NCBI GenBank assembly: GCA_902596165.1
Contig: CACJSU010000002.1
Location: 153,768 to 217,767, forward strand
Direction: 5' to 3'
DNA length: 64,000 nucleotides
Source: an uncultured SAR86 cluster bacterium
GTDB lineage: Bacteria; Pseudomonadota; Gammaproteobacteria; Magnimaribacterales; D2472
Below are positions 44,842 through 53,406 of the stretch, in pieces; the first letter of the stretch is position 1; each line of letters starts with the position of its first letter. The translations under genes and the position numbers were made by a program. The notes beneath the pieces were generated by a model, which did not search any database, was not told the DNA's origin, and saw nothing but the letters and a program-made list of their open reading frames with translations.

Positions 44842-45660
44842 TTACTTTTTGAAAAGCAAGGTCATTCTGTCTGATTCGCCTATGTTTTCATACTTAGATC
44901 TGTCTTGATCTTTGAGACGGTATGAAGGAGGCAATGTCCAAACCCCTTTTGGATGATCAGCGGTATCCTTTGGATTTGCATTTACTTCAGATGTAGCAAT
45001 TAACTTAAATCCAACCTCTAATGCAGTTTCTATAGCAAGCGATTGAGAAACATATCCGCTGGTTTTCATAAACTCCATACTTGAACCCTCTGGCGCACGA
45101 TGCTCCACGACCCCAAAATGCCCACCAATCTTTAAGGAATTATATGCTTCTTGCATTACAGACTTCATGGCATCACGTGCCAACCAATTATGAAGATTTC
45201 TAAACGTAACAACCAAATCCTGAGTTTCAGGTTCAGTAAATGGATCGGTTGGAGGTGTCTCAGCTGTAATTACTTTCACTCCATCAAACAATGGGTTTGA
45301 TGAAACCTTTTTATCGTATGCATCCCTAGAACGTTTATAGTAACCACTGCCTTCAGGATTATAATGAGTTACAGACAACTGGCCATTCTCTTTGAGATAA
45401 GGAGCAAGAATCTCAGTATACCAACCTCCTCCAGCCGCCAATTCTAAAACATTCATCGTAGGTTTAATGTTAAAAAAAGAAAGTGTTTCGTAGGGGTTTC
45501 TAAAATTATCTCTTGCTGAATACTTGATATTTCTTTCTGGATTATTTACAGCATCAAGCAAAGCATCACTATGATGTGCAGTATGAGAAAAAGTAGAAAA
45601 AGATCCTGTAATTATTAACAGCCCGAAAGTTTGAAAAATCTTTTTCATGCAAATCACCAT
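44842..45660 (-). CDS. Exported class I methyltransferase-like protein (COG4798 type)
   Basis: The 272-residue product has MKKIFQTFGLLIITGSFS as signal sequence. The Rossmann-like domain shows NVLELAAGGGWYTEILAPYL (SAM motif I-like) and FRNLHNWLARDA. Proteins of this type are predicted methyltransferases although they carry export signals. The ATG at 45660 abuts the previous stop; the next ATG, at 45648, fits the signal better. It is the last gene of an operon with the repeat membrane protein and RRM protein. Confidence 0.82.
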   Translation of the reverse strand: MVICMKKIFQTFGLLIITGSFSTFSHTAHHSDALLDAVNNPERNIKYSARDNFRNPYETLSFFNIKPTMNVLELAAGGGWYTEILAPYLKENGQLSVTHYNPEGSGYYKRSRDAYDKKVSSNPLFDGVKVITAETPPTDPFTEPETQDLVVTFRNLHNWLARDAMKSVMQEAYNSLKIGGHFGVVEHRAPEGSSMEFMKTSGYVSQSLAIETALEVGFKLIATSEVNANPKDTADHPKGVWTLPPSYRLKDQDRSKYENIGESDRMTLLFKK

Positions 45661-45936
45661 TTAAAGATAATAACTAATTGTTTGAATAACTCCAATTATT
45701 CCCAGCCACCCAAGATAAGCTAATCGAGCAATTGAAGAATTTTGATGATTCCATACCCCCAAAGCACCAAATGCACCACATGCACCAAGGGATGGAATCC
45801 AAAACCCAGCCAAACCTATAAATCCTAGCAGGCCCAATAATCTAATTGAGCCGCCAGATTGACTTGGATGAACTTTATTAAGAAGACCTGTTAGACCGAT
45901 AAGACCAAATAATCCAACCAGGCCCAGGTAACTCAT
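45661..45936 (-). CDS. Gly/Leu-rich repeat membrane protein, unknown function
   Basis: This 91-residue protein is almost wholly hydrophobic and repeats (L/F)-x-G every three residues: GLVGLFGLIGLTGLLN (5-20), RLLGLLGFIGLAGFW (32-46), GACGAFGALGVW and LGWLGIIGVI. Probably three or four tightly packed membrane helices. No family is recognised. It sits between the RRM and methyltransferase-like genes, 3 bp and 0 bp away. Confidence 0.7.
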   Translation of the reverse strand: MSYLGLVGLFGLIGLTGLLNKVHPSQSGGSIRLLGLLGFIGLAGFWIPSLGACGAFGALGVWNHQNSSIARLAYLGWLGIIGVIQTISYYL

Positions 45937-45939
45937 AGA

Positions 45940-46179
45940 TTAATCTCTAGGACGAGACTCGTTAACTACTAGTTTTCTGCCTTCAACTTCAGCATCATTT
46001 AATGCTTGGATAGCGTTCTCTCCGCCATCAGACATTTCAACAAAACCGAACCCACGGGAGCGATTAGTTTGACGATCGGTGATAACTTTAGCAGAGGTAA
46101 TTGTGCCGTGCTCAGCAAAAATTTGCTCAAGACTTGCATCATCGATACTCCAAGGGAGGTTTCCAACATAAATATTCAT
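45940..46179 (-). CDS. RNA-binding protein with one RRM
   Basis: The 79-residue product is a single RNA recognition motif with RNP2 (IYVGNL, 3-8) and RNP1 (RGFGFVEM, 43-50) and the aromatic residues that stack on RNA bases. It ends just after the domain, in NESRPRD, with no glycine-rich tail. Bacterial small RRM proteins are often cold- or stress-linked (general knowledge). An AAGGAA ribosome binding site precedes the ATG. Confidence 0.95.
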   Translation of the reverse strand: MNIYVGNLPWSIDDASLEQIFAEHGTITSAKVITDRQTNRSRGFGFVEMSDGGENAIQALNDAEVEGRKLVVNESRPRD

Positions 46180-46245
46180 AAAATTCCTTCTTAATGAAAA
46201 TAAAAAACGAAGTGTACAGTATTTTTCTTAATAAAACTTAATATA

Positions 46246-47175
46246 TTAAACATTTAAAAAATCAATTGCATCTTGACCAAATTCAGACCACCATTCCATC
46301 CCCATAAGATGGATGCGCTTCAAGTTAGCATCAGATGTATCATCCATTCTTCGATTAACCAAGCCAGTAGATGAGTTGATTCTTAAATAATCTTTTGCCA
46401 TTAAATCTCGAGCTATTTCATCAAACATACTAGATTCAAGCATCACTCCTAAAATATCATGCCGAAACCAGTTTAAGGCTCCCCACTTAGCAGAGTTCCG
46501 TCCGTTAATTTTTCTTCTATTGATTCCTGTCCCGATACTTAAAACTTTGATTTTGCATCCTGGAAAAATTTTCCTTGCTTCCGAGTACCCTATCAAAGAG
46601 GGATTGTTAGCAACGATGCCACCATCAATCAACCAAGTGCCATCATCAATTTCTTGAGTAGAGTAATAAATTGGCGCGGCGCTAGTTGCGCTTGCCGCAC
46701 TAACCATTTTGATTCCAGGAGAACCATAAGAACTCAATAGGCGAGGTTTTCTATTCTCAACATCGTAAGCTAAAACTGCAACAGGCTTTTTAGCTTCTCC
46801 AAGTGATTGATCTTGGAAATATTCCAGTAATAATTCTCGCTTACCCTTCCCATCATATTTAGGTTTAGTTTGTAAGAAAGAAGCATTGTCCCAAAATGAT
46901 TTAGACATGGTTTTAGCCAAATTGTCTTTTGACCAAAAATCTTCTAATTCAAAACAACTGACTTTTAGGCCTGCGATATTTAGAGCATTAATTCCACCAG
47001 CGCTGGTGCCAATAAAAAAATCAAAAATATCAAAAATTTTCTTTCCTGAAGCTATTTCCAATTGCTTAAGAAAAACCACCGCTGCAATTGCGCGAACACC
47101 ACCTCCATCAAAGGATAAAACAAGTTTTGTTTTTTTTGATGGCGTAAGGTATTTAAAAAATCGCTTAAAATTCAA
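46246..47175 (-). CDS. Patatin-like phospholipase
   Basis: The 309-residue protein has the glycine-rich oxyanion loop SFDGGGVRAI (21-30), the nucleophile elbow GTSAGG (Ser58) and the Asp partner in LIDGGIVANNPS. It should cleave acyl chains from lipids with a Ser-Asp dyad; no signal peptide is seen, so it is probably cytosolic. It is the last gene of a four-gene operon and starts 3 bp after the nuclease stop. Confidence 0.9.
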   Translation of the reverse strand: MNFKRFFKYLTPSKKTKLVLSFDGGGVRAIAAVVFLKQLEIASGKKIFDIFDFFIGTSAGGINALNIAGLKVSCFELEDFWSKDNLAKTMSKSFWDNASFLQTKPKYDGKGKRELLLEYFQDQSLGEAKKPVAVLAYDVENRKPRLLSSYGSPGIKMVSAASATSAAPIYYSTQEIDDGTWLIDGGIVANNPSLIGYSEARKIFPGCKIKVLSIGTGINRRKINGRNSAKWGALNWFRHDILGVMLESSMFDEIARDLMAKDYLRINSSTGLVNRRMDDTSDANLKRIHLMGMEWWSEFGQDAIDFLNV

Positions 47176-47178
47176 TTA

Positions 47179-47970
47179 TCAATCGTCCTGAAAATAAATT
47201 CTATTTAAAATCTGGCTTAATCTAATTGCACCCAATGCAATCCTTTCTTGAACGATCTCAAAATGATTTTCTAGATATTCATCTGTCACGATCTTTAGCT
47301 CATTATTTCGATAACCAACTGATCCCTGCATTGCAATATCTCGGCTTTCTTGAGCCCAAGATTCAAATTCTGTAGATTGAGAGTTATTTATAGATTTACC
47401 TATTTTTATAGAAACGTTTTTTGAGAGATATTGCTCGCCAAACAAAGAGTCCATGTGCTCAATAATTTGTCCATCCCACACACTATGCATGTTCGTTAAG
47501 GTTCCGTCTGGAAATTTAAGCTTATGGTCATTTCCACCTCTGTCTTCTGGATAACCAACATGCATGGGTTGATGAACATCTCCAACAAAATGACCTATAA
47601 ACCAAACAGCCTCAGCTCTTTCACGAAATGTTGAAGAGTGATCATTCAAAACCTTCATTTGTTTATGAAAAGCATAAATGAGACATCCATTTTCTGGGCA
47701 TGTGGCCTTGTATGTATTTTGCTCTGAATCAGGCAAATTAATGTAATGCCATGATCTAGTATCTTTTCTATCTTCATTTTTAATCAAATCAGGCCAAACA
47801 CATGCTATGCCATAGGATCCATGCTCATCAATCAATGGATCTATAAACTTCTTTGCTCGGGGGGTTAGTAATTTGTATGCTTCATCACAAACCAATTGAT
47901 GGCCTTTATCCCACCAAGCTGAAGCATCGAGAGAAAAAATTAATAATAAAAAAGAAAAGTTTTTTATCAT
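47179..47970 (-). CDS. S1/P1-type secreted nuclease
   Basis: The 263-residue product has a signal peptide (residues 1-18) predicted to expose Trp19 as first mature residue, which binds zinc in this family. Zinc ligands are seen in WWDKGHQLVCDEA, SWHYINLP, EAVWFIGHFVGDVHQPMHVG and GGNDHKL. It cleaves single-stranded RNA or DNA in the periplasm or medium. It is 2 bp from the serine hydrolase gene and 3 bp from the patatin gene. Confidence 0.92.
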   Translation of the reverse strand: MIKNFSFLLLIFSLDASAWWDKGHQLVCDEAYKLLTPRAKKFIDPLIDEHGSYGIACVWPDLIKNEDRKDTRSWHYINLPDSEQNTYKATCPENGCLIYAFHKQMKVLNDHSSTFRERAEAVWFIGHFVGDVHQPMHVGYPEDRGGNDHKLKFPDGTLTNMHSVWDGQIIEHMDSLFGEQYLSKNVSIKIGKSINNSQSTEFESWAQESRDIAMQGSVGYRNNELKIVTDEYLENHFEIVQERIALGAIRLSQILNRIYFQDD

Positions 47971-47972
47971 TC

Positions 47973-49178
47973 TTAGAGTGTTGAGGCTACAGCTTTAGCA
48001 ATGGCCCTGAACATTGCTACATGTGCATCTTTTGAGTACTGTCGCTCTTGGTTAAACTTATGGTTCGATGAAGTTTTAGCAATCACAACTTCAGTTACTG
48101 GATCAATATAAATATATTGATTGTAAATCCCTGAAGCTAAATAATCAGAAGAAGGAAACCCAGGAACCCACCACTGATAACCATAACCCCAAGGGCTTGA
48201 GGATAATTCATTTTCTCCAGGTTCTAGGTGAGGTCCGTCAGGTCTATAAGATGCATAAACCCATTCCTCTGGGACGATTTGCTTATTGCCCCATTTACCA
48301 TTATTTAAGTAGAGCTGACCAAATTTTGCATAATCGCGCAAAGTAGCATTTAACCCACCTAGTGCCCATGCAGCTCCAGTATCATCAACCATGTAATATG
48401 CATCATGTTCCATGCCAATTTTAGTCCAAATTTTTTCTTCAAGATTCTGCGCAACAGGTTGTCCTGTCACCTCTTCCAGAAGCATTGCTAACATTTGAGT
48501 ATCAATACTTACATAGTGATTAAATGTCCCAGGCGGCTTTCCATTTTTTAAGCTCTTAGCAAAATCTCTCATTGATGTACCTCGAGCTAAAGCTCGGGCA
48601 AATTTATTTATATCCGAGTTATAGTCAGCATAATCTTCATTGAAAATAATACCTGATGACATCTGCAAAATATCTTTTATTGGCACATTCGCATAACCAG
48701 TGTCATCGAAATCATTGAGGTATTTTGTAATTGGATCACTTAGGTCTTCAATGAGGCCATCATAATAAGCAATCCCAATTAATGCTGAAAGAAATGACTT
48801 GGCAACAGACCAAGAAATATGAGGCTGATCTTTCGAATTACCCTGCCAATAATTTTCATAGAGCAAATCACCCTTATGCAAAACAATTAAGCCATCAGTT
48901 TTAAAGTAATCTAATGCTTCAACCATATCGTGCTCTTTCCCACCCATTGAATAGGATGCAGGAAGTTCAAAGTCCCTAATTTGAAAAATATGAGGTTTAC
49001 CAGAAGATTTAACAGGAGTGGTAGGGAAAATTTTATTCATATTGATAAAATTTTTAACAATCTTATCTTCATCAAATAAATGCACAACGTTATAAACCCT
49101 CATTGCTTTGGGAATATAAATAATGGCAGCAAAAAAAATAGCTACAAGAATCCCAATTAAAATTTTATTTAACATCAT
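47973..49178 (-). CDS. Serine beta-lactamase-fold hydrolase, membrane-anchored
   Basis: The 401-residue protein has an N-terminal hydrophobic anchor (6-22) and a class C beta-lactamase/esterase (PF00144) domain: catalytic S124-V-A-K127 in HISWSVAKSFLS, GTFNHYVSIDTQ as second motif and YQWWVPGFP near the third. The family includes esterases and 6-aminohexanoate-dimer hydrolases; antibiotic resistance is not implied. It is second in the operon, 3 bp after the SDR. Confidence 0.85.
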   Translation of the reverse strand: MMLNKILIGILVAIFFAAIIYIPKAMRVYNVVHLFDEDKIVKNFINMNKIFPTTPVKSSGKPHIFQIRDFELPASYSMGGKEHDMVEALDYFKTDGLIVLHKGDLLYENYWQGNSKDQPHISWSVAKSFLSALIGIAYYDGLIEDLSDPITKYLNDFDDTGYANVPIKDILQMSSGIIFNEDYADYNSDINKFARALARGTSMRDFAKSLKNGKPPGTFNHYVSIDTQMLAMLLEEVTGQPVAQNLEEKIWTKIGMEHDAYYMVDDTGAAWALGGLNATLRDYAKFGQLYLNNGKWGNKQIVPEEWVYASYRPDGPHLEPGENELSSSPWGYGYQWWVPGFPSSDYLASGIYNQYIYIDPVTEVVIAKTSSNHKFNQERQYSKDAHVAMFRAIAKAVASTL

Positions 49179-49181
49179 TAA

Positions 49182-50027
49182 TTATTGGAACATTGATTGC
49201 TCAAAGGCTAGAAGATATTCATTTGAAATTTCTTCTAACTGACGTTTATAGCCTTTGTGAGTAAAAATATAAAAATCTTTATTTTCAATTCCAGCAAAAA
49301 TTGCTTGTGCTGCCTCAAGAGGAGATATTGGAAAAGTATTTTGCGCATCTTCGGCTGCAACTTCTAACAGGGCTTTTGGATCATGCTCTGAATCTTTTGC
49401 TGCTGATTTGACCTCTTGATTTGAAGTATCACCATATGTGCTATTTACAATATTTGTTGTTACCTCTCCAGGACACACAATACTGACATCAATATTTGAA
49501 CCAGTTAATTCAGCCCGTAAAGATGTCATTAAACCTCTAATACCAAATTTAGATGCTGAATAAAGACCTAACATTGGATAAGCTATAAAACCTGAAGTAG
49601 AGCAAGTTGCAATGATGTGTCCTTCCTCTTTAGAAGATTGCATTTTTGGTAAAAAAGCATGCACACCATTAAAACAACCGCCTAAATTAATGTTGATGAG
49701 CCAGTCATACATATCACGATTAACTTTGCTTATTGGGGCTGGACCAAGAACGCCAGCATTGTTAAATAGTAGGTGGCAATTTTGAAACGTTTCAAAAGTT
49801 TGGCTTGCTAGATTTTCAACTTCATCAAGGTTGCTAACATCGGTAACTCTGGCTATAGCCTCAACACCTTTGCTCTTTACTAAATCAAGAGTTTCATTTA
49901 GTCCCTTTTCATCCACATCAGCTAATACTAATCGCATTTTATGAGTAGCTGAAATCTCAGCTATACCTCGACCTATGCCACTGCCTGCACCTGTTATTAC
50001 TGCTACCTTATTTTCAAAATTTTTCAT
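49182..50027 (-). CDS. Short-chain dehydrogenase/reductase
   Basis: The 281-residue classical SDR has VITGAGSGIGRGIAE for NAD(P), NNAGVLGPAPI and the catalytic YSASK. Substrate unknown. It opens the operon SDR, serine hydrolase, nuclease, patatin. A GAGGA ribosome binding site precedes the ATG. Confidence 0.93.
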   Translation of the reverse strand: MKNFENKVAVITGAGSGIGRGIAEISATHKMRLVLADVDEKGLNETLDLVKSKGVEAIARVTDVSNLDEVENLASQTFETFQNCHLLFNNAGVLGPAPISKVNRDMYDWLININLGGCFNGVHAFLPKMQSSKEEGHIIATCSTSGFIAYPMLGLYSASKFGIRGLMTSLRAELTGSNIDVSIVCPGEVTTNIVNSTYGDTSNQEVKSAAKDSEHDPKALLEVAAEDAQNTFPISPLEAAQAIFAGIENKDFYIFTHKGYKRQLEEISNEYLLAFEQSMFQ

Positions 50028-50078
50028 TCATCCTCATCTTTCTATGCGCTTCTTAAGATTATCTTAACTTAAATATCA

Positions 50079-50987
50079 TTAAAAATATTTAACCAAAAAG
50101 TAAGCTGATGGGATAACGATCGCCCATAACATCAGAGCTAATACTAATGGTTTAGCGCTGATCGATTTAAGCTCATTAGAATCAAATTGACTACCAATAC
50201 AAAATAAACCAAATAGAAGAAAAGCTTGGCTAGATATTTGAAAAATATTAATTGTTTGATCACCAAAACCAAATACAGTGTTGGCAGTAATGGCTACAAT
50301 AAAAAATAATATGAATCGAGGAAATTTTGTTGCTTGAGCCTGCTTATTAAAAATCCAATTTGCAATCAGTATTAATGGAATGAGCCATATAGTTCTTCCT
50401 AATTTTAATGTAGCTGCAACTTCAGCAGACTCATTGCTAAAAGTTAGAGCTGAGCCAATCACTGAGCCTGTATCATGAATGGCAAGCGCGGCCCATGCGC
50501 CAAACTCAAAATTATTCATTTCTAAATAATTACCAACAAGAGGAAATGCAATAATTGCAACAGCATTTAATAAAAAAATAATAGTCATAGCGATCAGTAA
50601 CTCTTGTGGTTTTGCTTTGATGATTGGTGCAACAGCTGCCATAGCAGTTCCTCCACAAATAGCTGCTCCTGATGATAATAGAAATGCTACTCGATGATGA
50701 ATTCCAAGCAGCTTACCAAGCATCAGTCCTACAACAAATGAAGCAATTACAAAAAGTGTAATCCAAGGTAAATATACTGAGCTAACAGCTAATGCATATG
50801 GCAAACTAATGGTTGCTCCTAATAAGACAATACCAATCTGCAATGGCATAGTCCCAACACGCCGCGTAATAAATGTTGTGGGAGGCTTTAAAAAATATGC
50901 AAAAAGAATCCCAGCAAATATTGATAAGGCTGCGTTGCCAATAAAGAGACAAGCTAGAACAAGTAATACAAATGTAAAATAAAGCAA
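50079..50987 (-). CDS. YeiH-type (UPF0324/PF03601) membrane protein, putative sulfate exporter
   Basis: The 302-residue inner-membrane protein has about nine helices. Family marks are RRVGTMPLQIGIVLLGATIS, SSGAAICGGTAMAAVAPIIKA and AIHDTGSVIGSALTF. The family is annotated as putative sulfate exporter, without firm proof. Start is TTG with AGGGAA 7 nt upstream (50995-51000). The gene is 51 bp upstream of the SDR. Confidence 0.87.
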   Translation of the reverse strand: MLYFTFVLLVLACLFIGNAALSIFAGILFAYFLKPPTTFITRRVGTMPLQIGIVLLGATISLPYALAVSSVYLPWITLFVIASFVVGLMLGKLLGIHHRVAFLLSSGAAICGGTAMAAVAPIIKAKPQELLIAMTIIFLLNAVAIIAFPLVGNYLEMNNFEFGAWAALAIHDTGSVIGSALTFSNESAEVAATLKLGRTIWLIPLILIANWIFNKQAQATKFPRFILFFIVAITANTVFGFGDQTINIFQISSQAFLLFGLFCIGSQFDSNELKSISAKPLVLALMLWAIVIPSAYFLVKYF

Positions 50988-51093
50988 TTAAAGATTCCCT
51001 GCAATTTAGTAAGTTATTCCCTTGTCATATTACGGGTTATTGAACCAAAGAGACAGTTTTTAATAATTTGAATTATTTAATTTAATAATTTTT

Positions 51094-51684
51094 TTAAGTC
51101 TTATGCTTTCCAGGAACCCATGAAATTCCTTGAAGTAAAGTTTCGCCTGAAATATTTGCATCATCTTCCAATGAGGTTGCCATAACATCATTCCATCGAT
51201 TTAAATATCCAAATAAAGCTATCACGCCCATGATTTCAACAATATCATCATCAGACCAATAAACATGTAATTGCTTTTCAGTATCTTCAGCTACATTTAC
51301 AGGAACCATGCTGGCCTCTTGCGCAAACTGTAAAGCTGCTTTTTCAGCATCTGTAAAACAATGTTGATTCTTGAAATCCCAAACATGCTCCAGTCTCTCA
51401 GATGTCGAGCCATAACGCTCTGCAGCTCTAATAGTATGTGCCTGACAATATCTACATCCAGTAGTATTGCTGCTCACAAAGGCAATTAAACGTTTGAATT
51501 CCGAGGTTAATTGGCCATGGTTCTCCATTACAGCCATATTTAGCTCTATAAATGCTTTTGCAATATTTGGTCTTCTTTGCATGGTCAGAACAGAGTTAGG
51601 GCAAAAGCCCAATGTTTCATTAAAAAACTTTACTAATTCTTTAACGCTTTTATCTGAAATATCTATTGGATTAACTAGCGGCAT
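51094..51684 (-). CDS. Carboxymuconolactone decarboxylase/AhpD-like protein
   Basis: The 196-residue protein has the thiol motif TGCRYCQAHTIRAAERYG (CxxC then His), typical of AhpD-like peroxidase-type enzymes. It may reduce peroxides or act in aromatic breakdown; the substrate is not clear. It is divergent from cystathionine gamma-synthase. Confidence 0.88.
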   Translation of the reverse strand: MPLVNPIDISDKSVKELVKFFNETLGFCPNSVLTMQRRPNIAKAFIELNMAVMENHGQLTSEFKRLIAFVSSNTTGCRYCQAHTIRAAERYGSTSERLEHVWDFKNQHCFTDAEKAALQFAQEASMVPVNVAEDTEKQLHVYWSDDDIVEIMGVIALFGYLNRWNDVMATSLEDDANISGETLLQGISWVPGKHKT

Positions 51685-51742
51685 TGAAAAACCATAACAT
51701 AATTTACTTTTAAGGTCTGATGATTAATGCTTCAATAAATAT

Positions 51743-52897
51743 ATGAAAAAATTTAAAAAAGAAACTATCGCTGCCAAAGCTGGGATTGGATCTGATACAC
51801 AACATGGATCAATTGTTCCTCCTCTATATCTCTCATCAAATTTTAAATACGAGGAGCTCGGAAAAGAGCAAGAATATGAATATACAAGAGAAACAAATCC
51901 AAGCAGAGATCATTTGATTAATGCTCTAACGCAACTTGAGAATGGTTTAGGTGGTGAAATACTAAGCTCGGGAATGGCAGCTATTACTCTGGTAGCAAAT
52001 ATTTTAAATATTAATAGCAAAGTGATTCTTCCTCATGATTGTTATGGGGGAACACATAGACTTTTTTCATCTTTGGCTGAGAAAGGAATTATAGATGCCT
52101 ATTTTGTTAATCAAGGCGAAGAATCCTTCTGCAAAAAAACTATTGGTGAAATTGACCCAGACTTGATATGGATAGAAACACCATCGAATCCTTTATTACA
52201 GGCTGTAGATGTTAAAAAAATATCAAAAAAAGCTAAAGCATGTGATGCATTGGTAGCAGTTGACAATACTTTTCTATCTCCATTTTTGCAAAACCCGCTT
52301 AAACTCGGTGCAGATATTGTCATGCATTCAACAACAAAATATATAAATGGTCATTCTGACGTAATAGGTGGAGCATTAATAACAAATAATCAAAAGATTT
52401 TGTCGAAACTAAAATTTTGGGCAAATGCCTTAGGCATTACTGGGTCACCATTTGATAGTTATTTAACTCTGAGGGGACTTAGGACTCTTGGTATCAGAAT
52501 GGAGAAACATGAAAAAAATGCTGCAGCAATTGTTGAGCTTTTATCGACACATCCAAAGATAAATAAGATTTATTATCCTGGTTTACCAAGCCATCCATCA
52601 CATACCATAGCAAAAAAACAACAAAATGGTTTTGGTGGAATGCTAAGCTTTGAAGTATTGGGTGATTTGGCAGGAGTTAAAAATTTTATCGAAGGAATGA
52701 ACACTCTGCCCCTTGCAGCATCTCTTGGAGGATTTGAGAGCCTTGTAAGTCATCCATACACTATGACGCATGGAAATCTTACTCCAGATCAAAAAAAAGA
52801 AGTTGGTATATCAGAAAGTTTAATTAGAATTTCTGCTGGATTGGAAAACACCGAAGATCTTTTGAAATTGGTGAATCGTGGGTTAAATAAAATTTAG
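51743..52897 (+). CDS. metB: Trans-sulfuration PLP enzyme, probable cystathionine gamma-synthase
   Basis: The 384-residue Cys/Met metabolism enzyme has QHGSIVPPLYLSSNFKYE, YTRETNPSRDHL, VDNTFLSPFLQNPLKLGAD and the PLP lysine in HSTTKYINGHSDVIGG. Family members include cystathionine gamma-synthase, cystathionine lyases and O-acylhomoserine sulfhydrylases, which sequence alone does not separate with certainty. The length fits cystathionine gamma-synthase. The 3' end lies 20 bp from a convergent lipoprotein gene. Confidence 0.88.
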   Translation: MKKFKKETIAAKAGIGSDTQHGSIVPPLYLSSNFKYEELGKEQEYEYTRETNPSRDHLINALTQLENGLGGEILSSGMAAITLVANILNINSKVILPHDCYGGTHRLFSSLAEKGIIDAYFVNQGEESFCKKTIGEIDPDLIWIETPSNPLLQAVDVKKISKKAKACDALVAVDNTFLSPFLQNPLKLGADIVMHSTTKYINGHSDVIGGALITNNQKILSKLKFWANALGITGSPFDSYLTLRGLRTLGIRMEKHEKNAAAIVELLSTHPKINKIYYPGLPSHPSHTIAKKQQNGFGGMLSFEVLGDLAGVKNFIEGMNTLPLAASLGGFESLVSHPYTMTHGNLTPDQKKEVGISESLIRISAGLENTEDLLKLVNRGLNKI

Positions 52898-52916
52898 TTA
52901 ATTAAAAAACTTCAAA

Positions 52917-53228
52917 TCAATCTGAATCTTTTTTGATGCGATATTCACTCTTAGAAATTTCAAGATCAACGCAATCAAAATAACCAGATTGTTCAGGCGA
53001 ATGATCATCAGCGACCACCGTGGCACCATCTTTCTTCCTTACTATAGGCGGACCCTGAGGTGCCATTCCTAAACATGAGGTCATGGCTGCACCCATATAA
53101 CCTTCAACACCAAGGTGAGCATATGGATTTTTTGCTTCTTCAAAAGGAGTTAATTCTTTGGTTTGGCATGCACTAAGACAAAATAATGCAATAAAACTAA
53201 GAACTTTAAGAATGATAGAAAGCTGCAT
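52917..53228 (-). CDS. Small lipoprotein, unknown function
   Basis: The 103-residue product has a lipoprotein signal with Cys in FCLSACQTKELT. Three further cysteines (CLGMAPQG, FDCVDL) could make a disulfide. No family is recognised. Confidence 0.7.
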   Translation of the reverse strand: MQLSIILKVLSFIALFCLSACQTKELTPFEEAKNPYAHLGVEGYMGAAMTSCLGMAPQGPPIVRKKDGATVVADDHSPEQSGYFDCVDLEISKSEYRIKKDSD

Positions 53229-53348
53229 TTGTTTGATATAAAAGAACTGTATTTATAGCACATAAACTTTCCTGATTAAAGGTAAAAAAATACTCAGATA
53301 TTAAGTTGCATATTGTCAATTATATGTTTATTGTGAACTTAGAGATTC

Positions 53349-53404
53349 CTATAAGATAAGGATTTTTCCTGTACCTTATAGCTAATTTGGAGGGGAGCCA
53401 AATT
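53349..53404 (+). promoter_or_regulatory. Structured 5' leader with hairpins before the oxidoreductase operon
   Basis: CTATAAG (53349-53355) is matched by CTTATAG (53375-53381). A second hairpin, AATTTGG-AGGGGAG-CCAAATT (53384-53404), exposes the purine-rich ribosome binding site in its loop and ends 2 nt before the ATG at 53407. A TATAAG -10-like box lies inside the first arm. Confidence 0.5.
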
Positions 53405-53406
53405 AT

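Noticed and set aside
46246..47175. CBASS-type phage defence effector
   Set aside because: No nucleotide cyclase or other CBASS gene is adjacent; the neighbours are an exported nuclease and hydrolases.
47973..49178. Antibiotic-resistance beta-lactamase
   Set aside because: The fold is class C-like but motifs and length fit esterase-type hydrolases; a lactamase claim is not supported.
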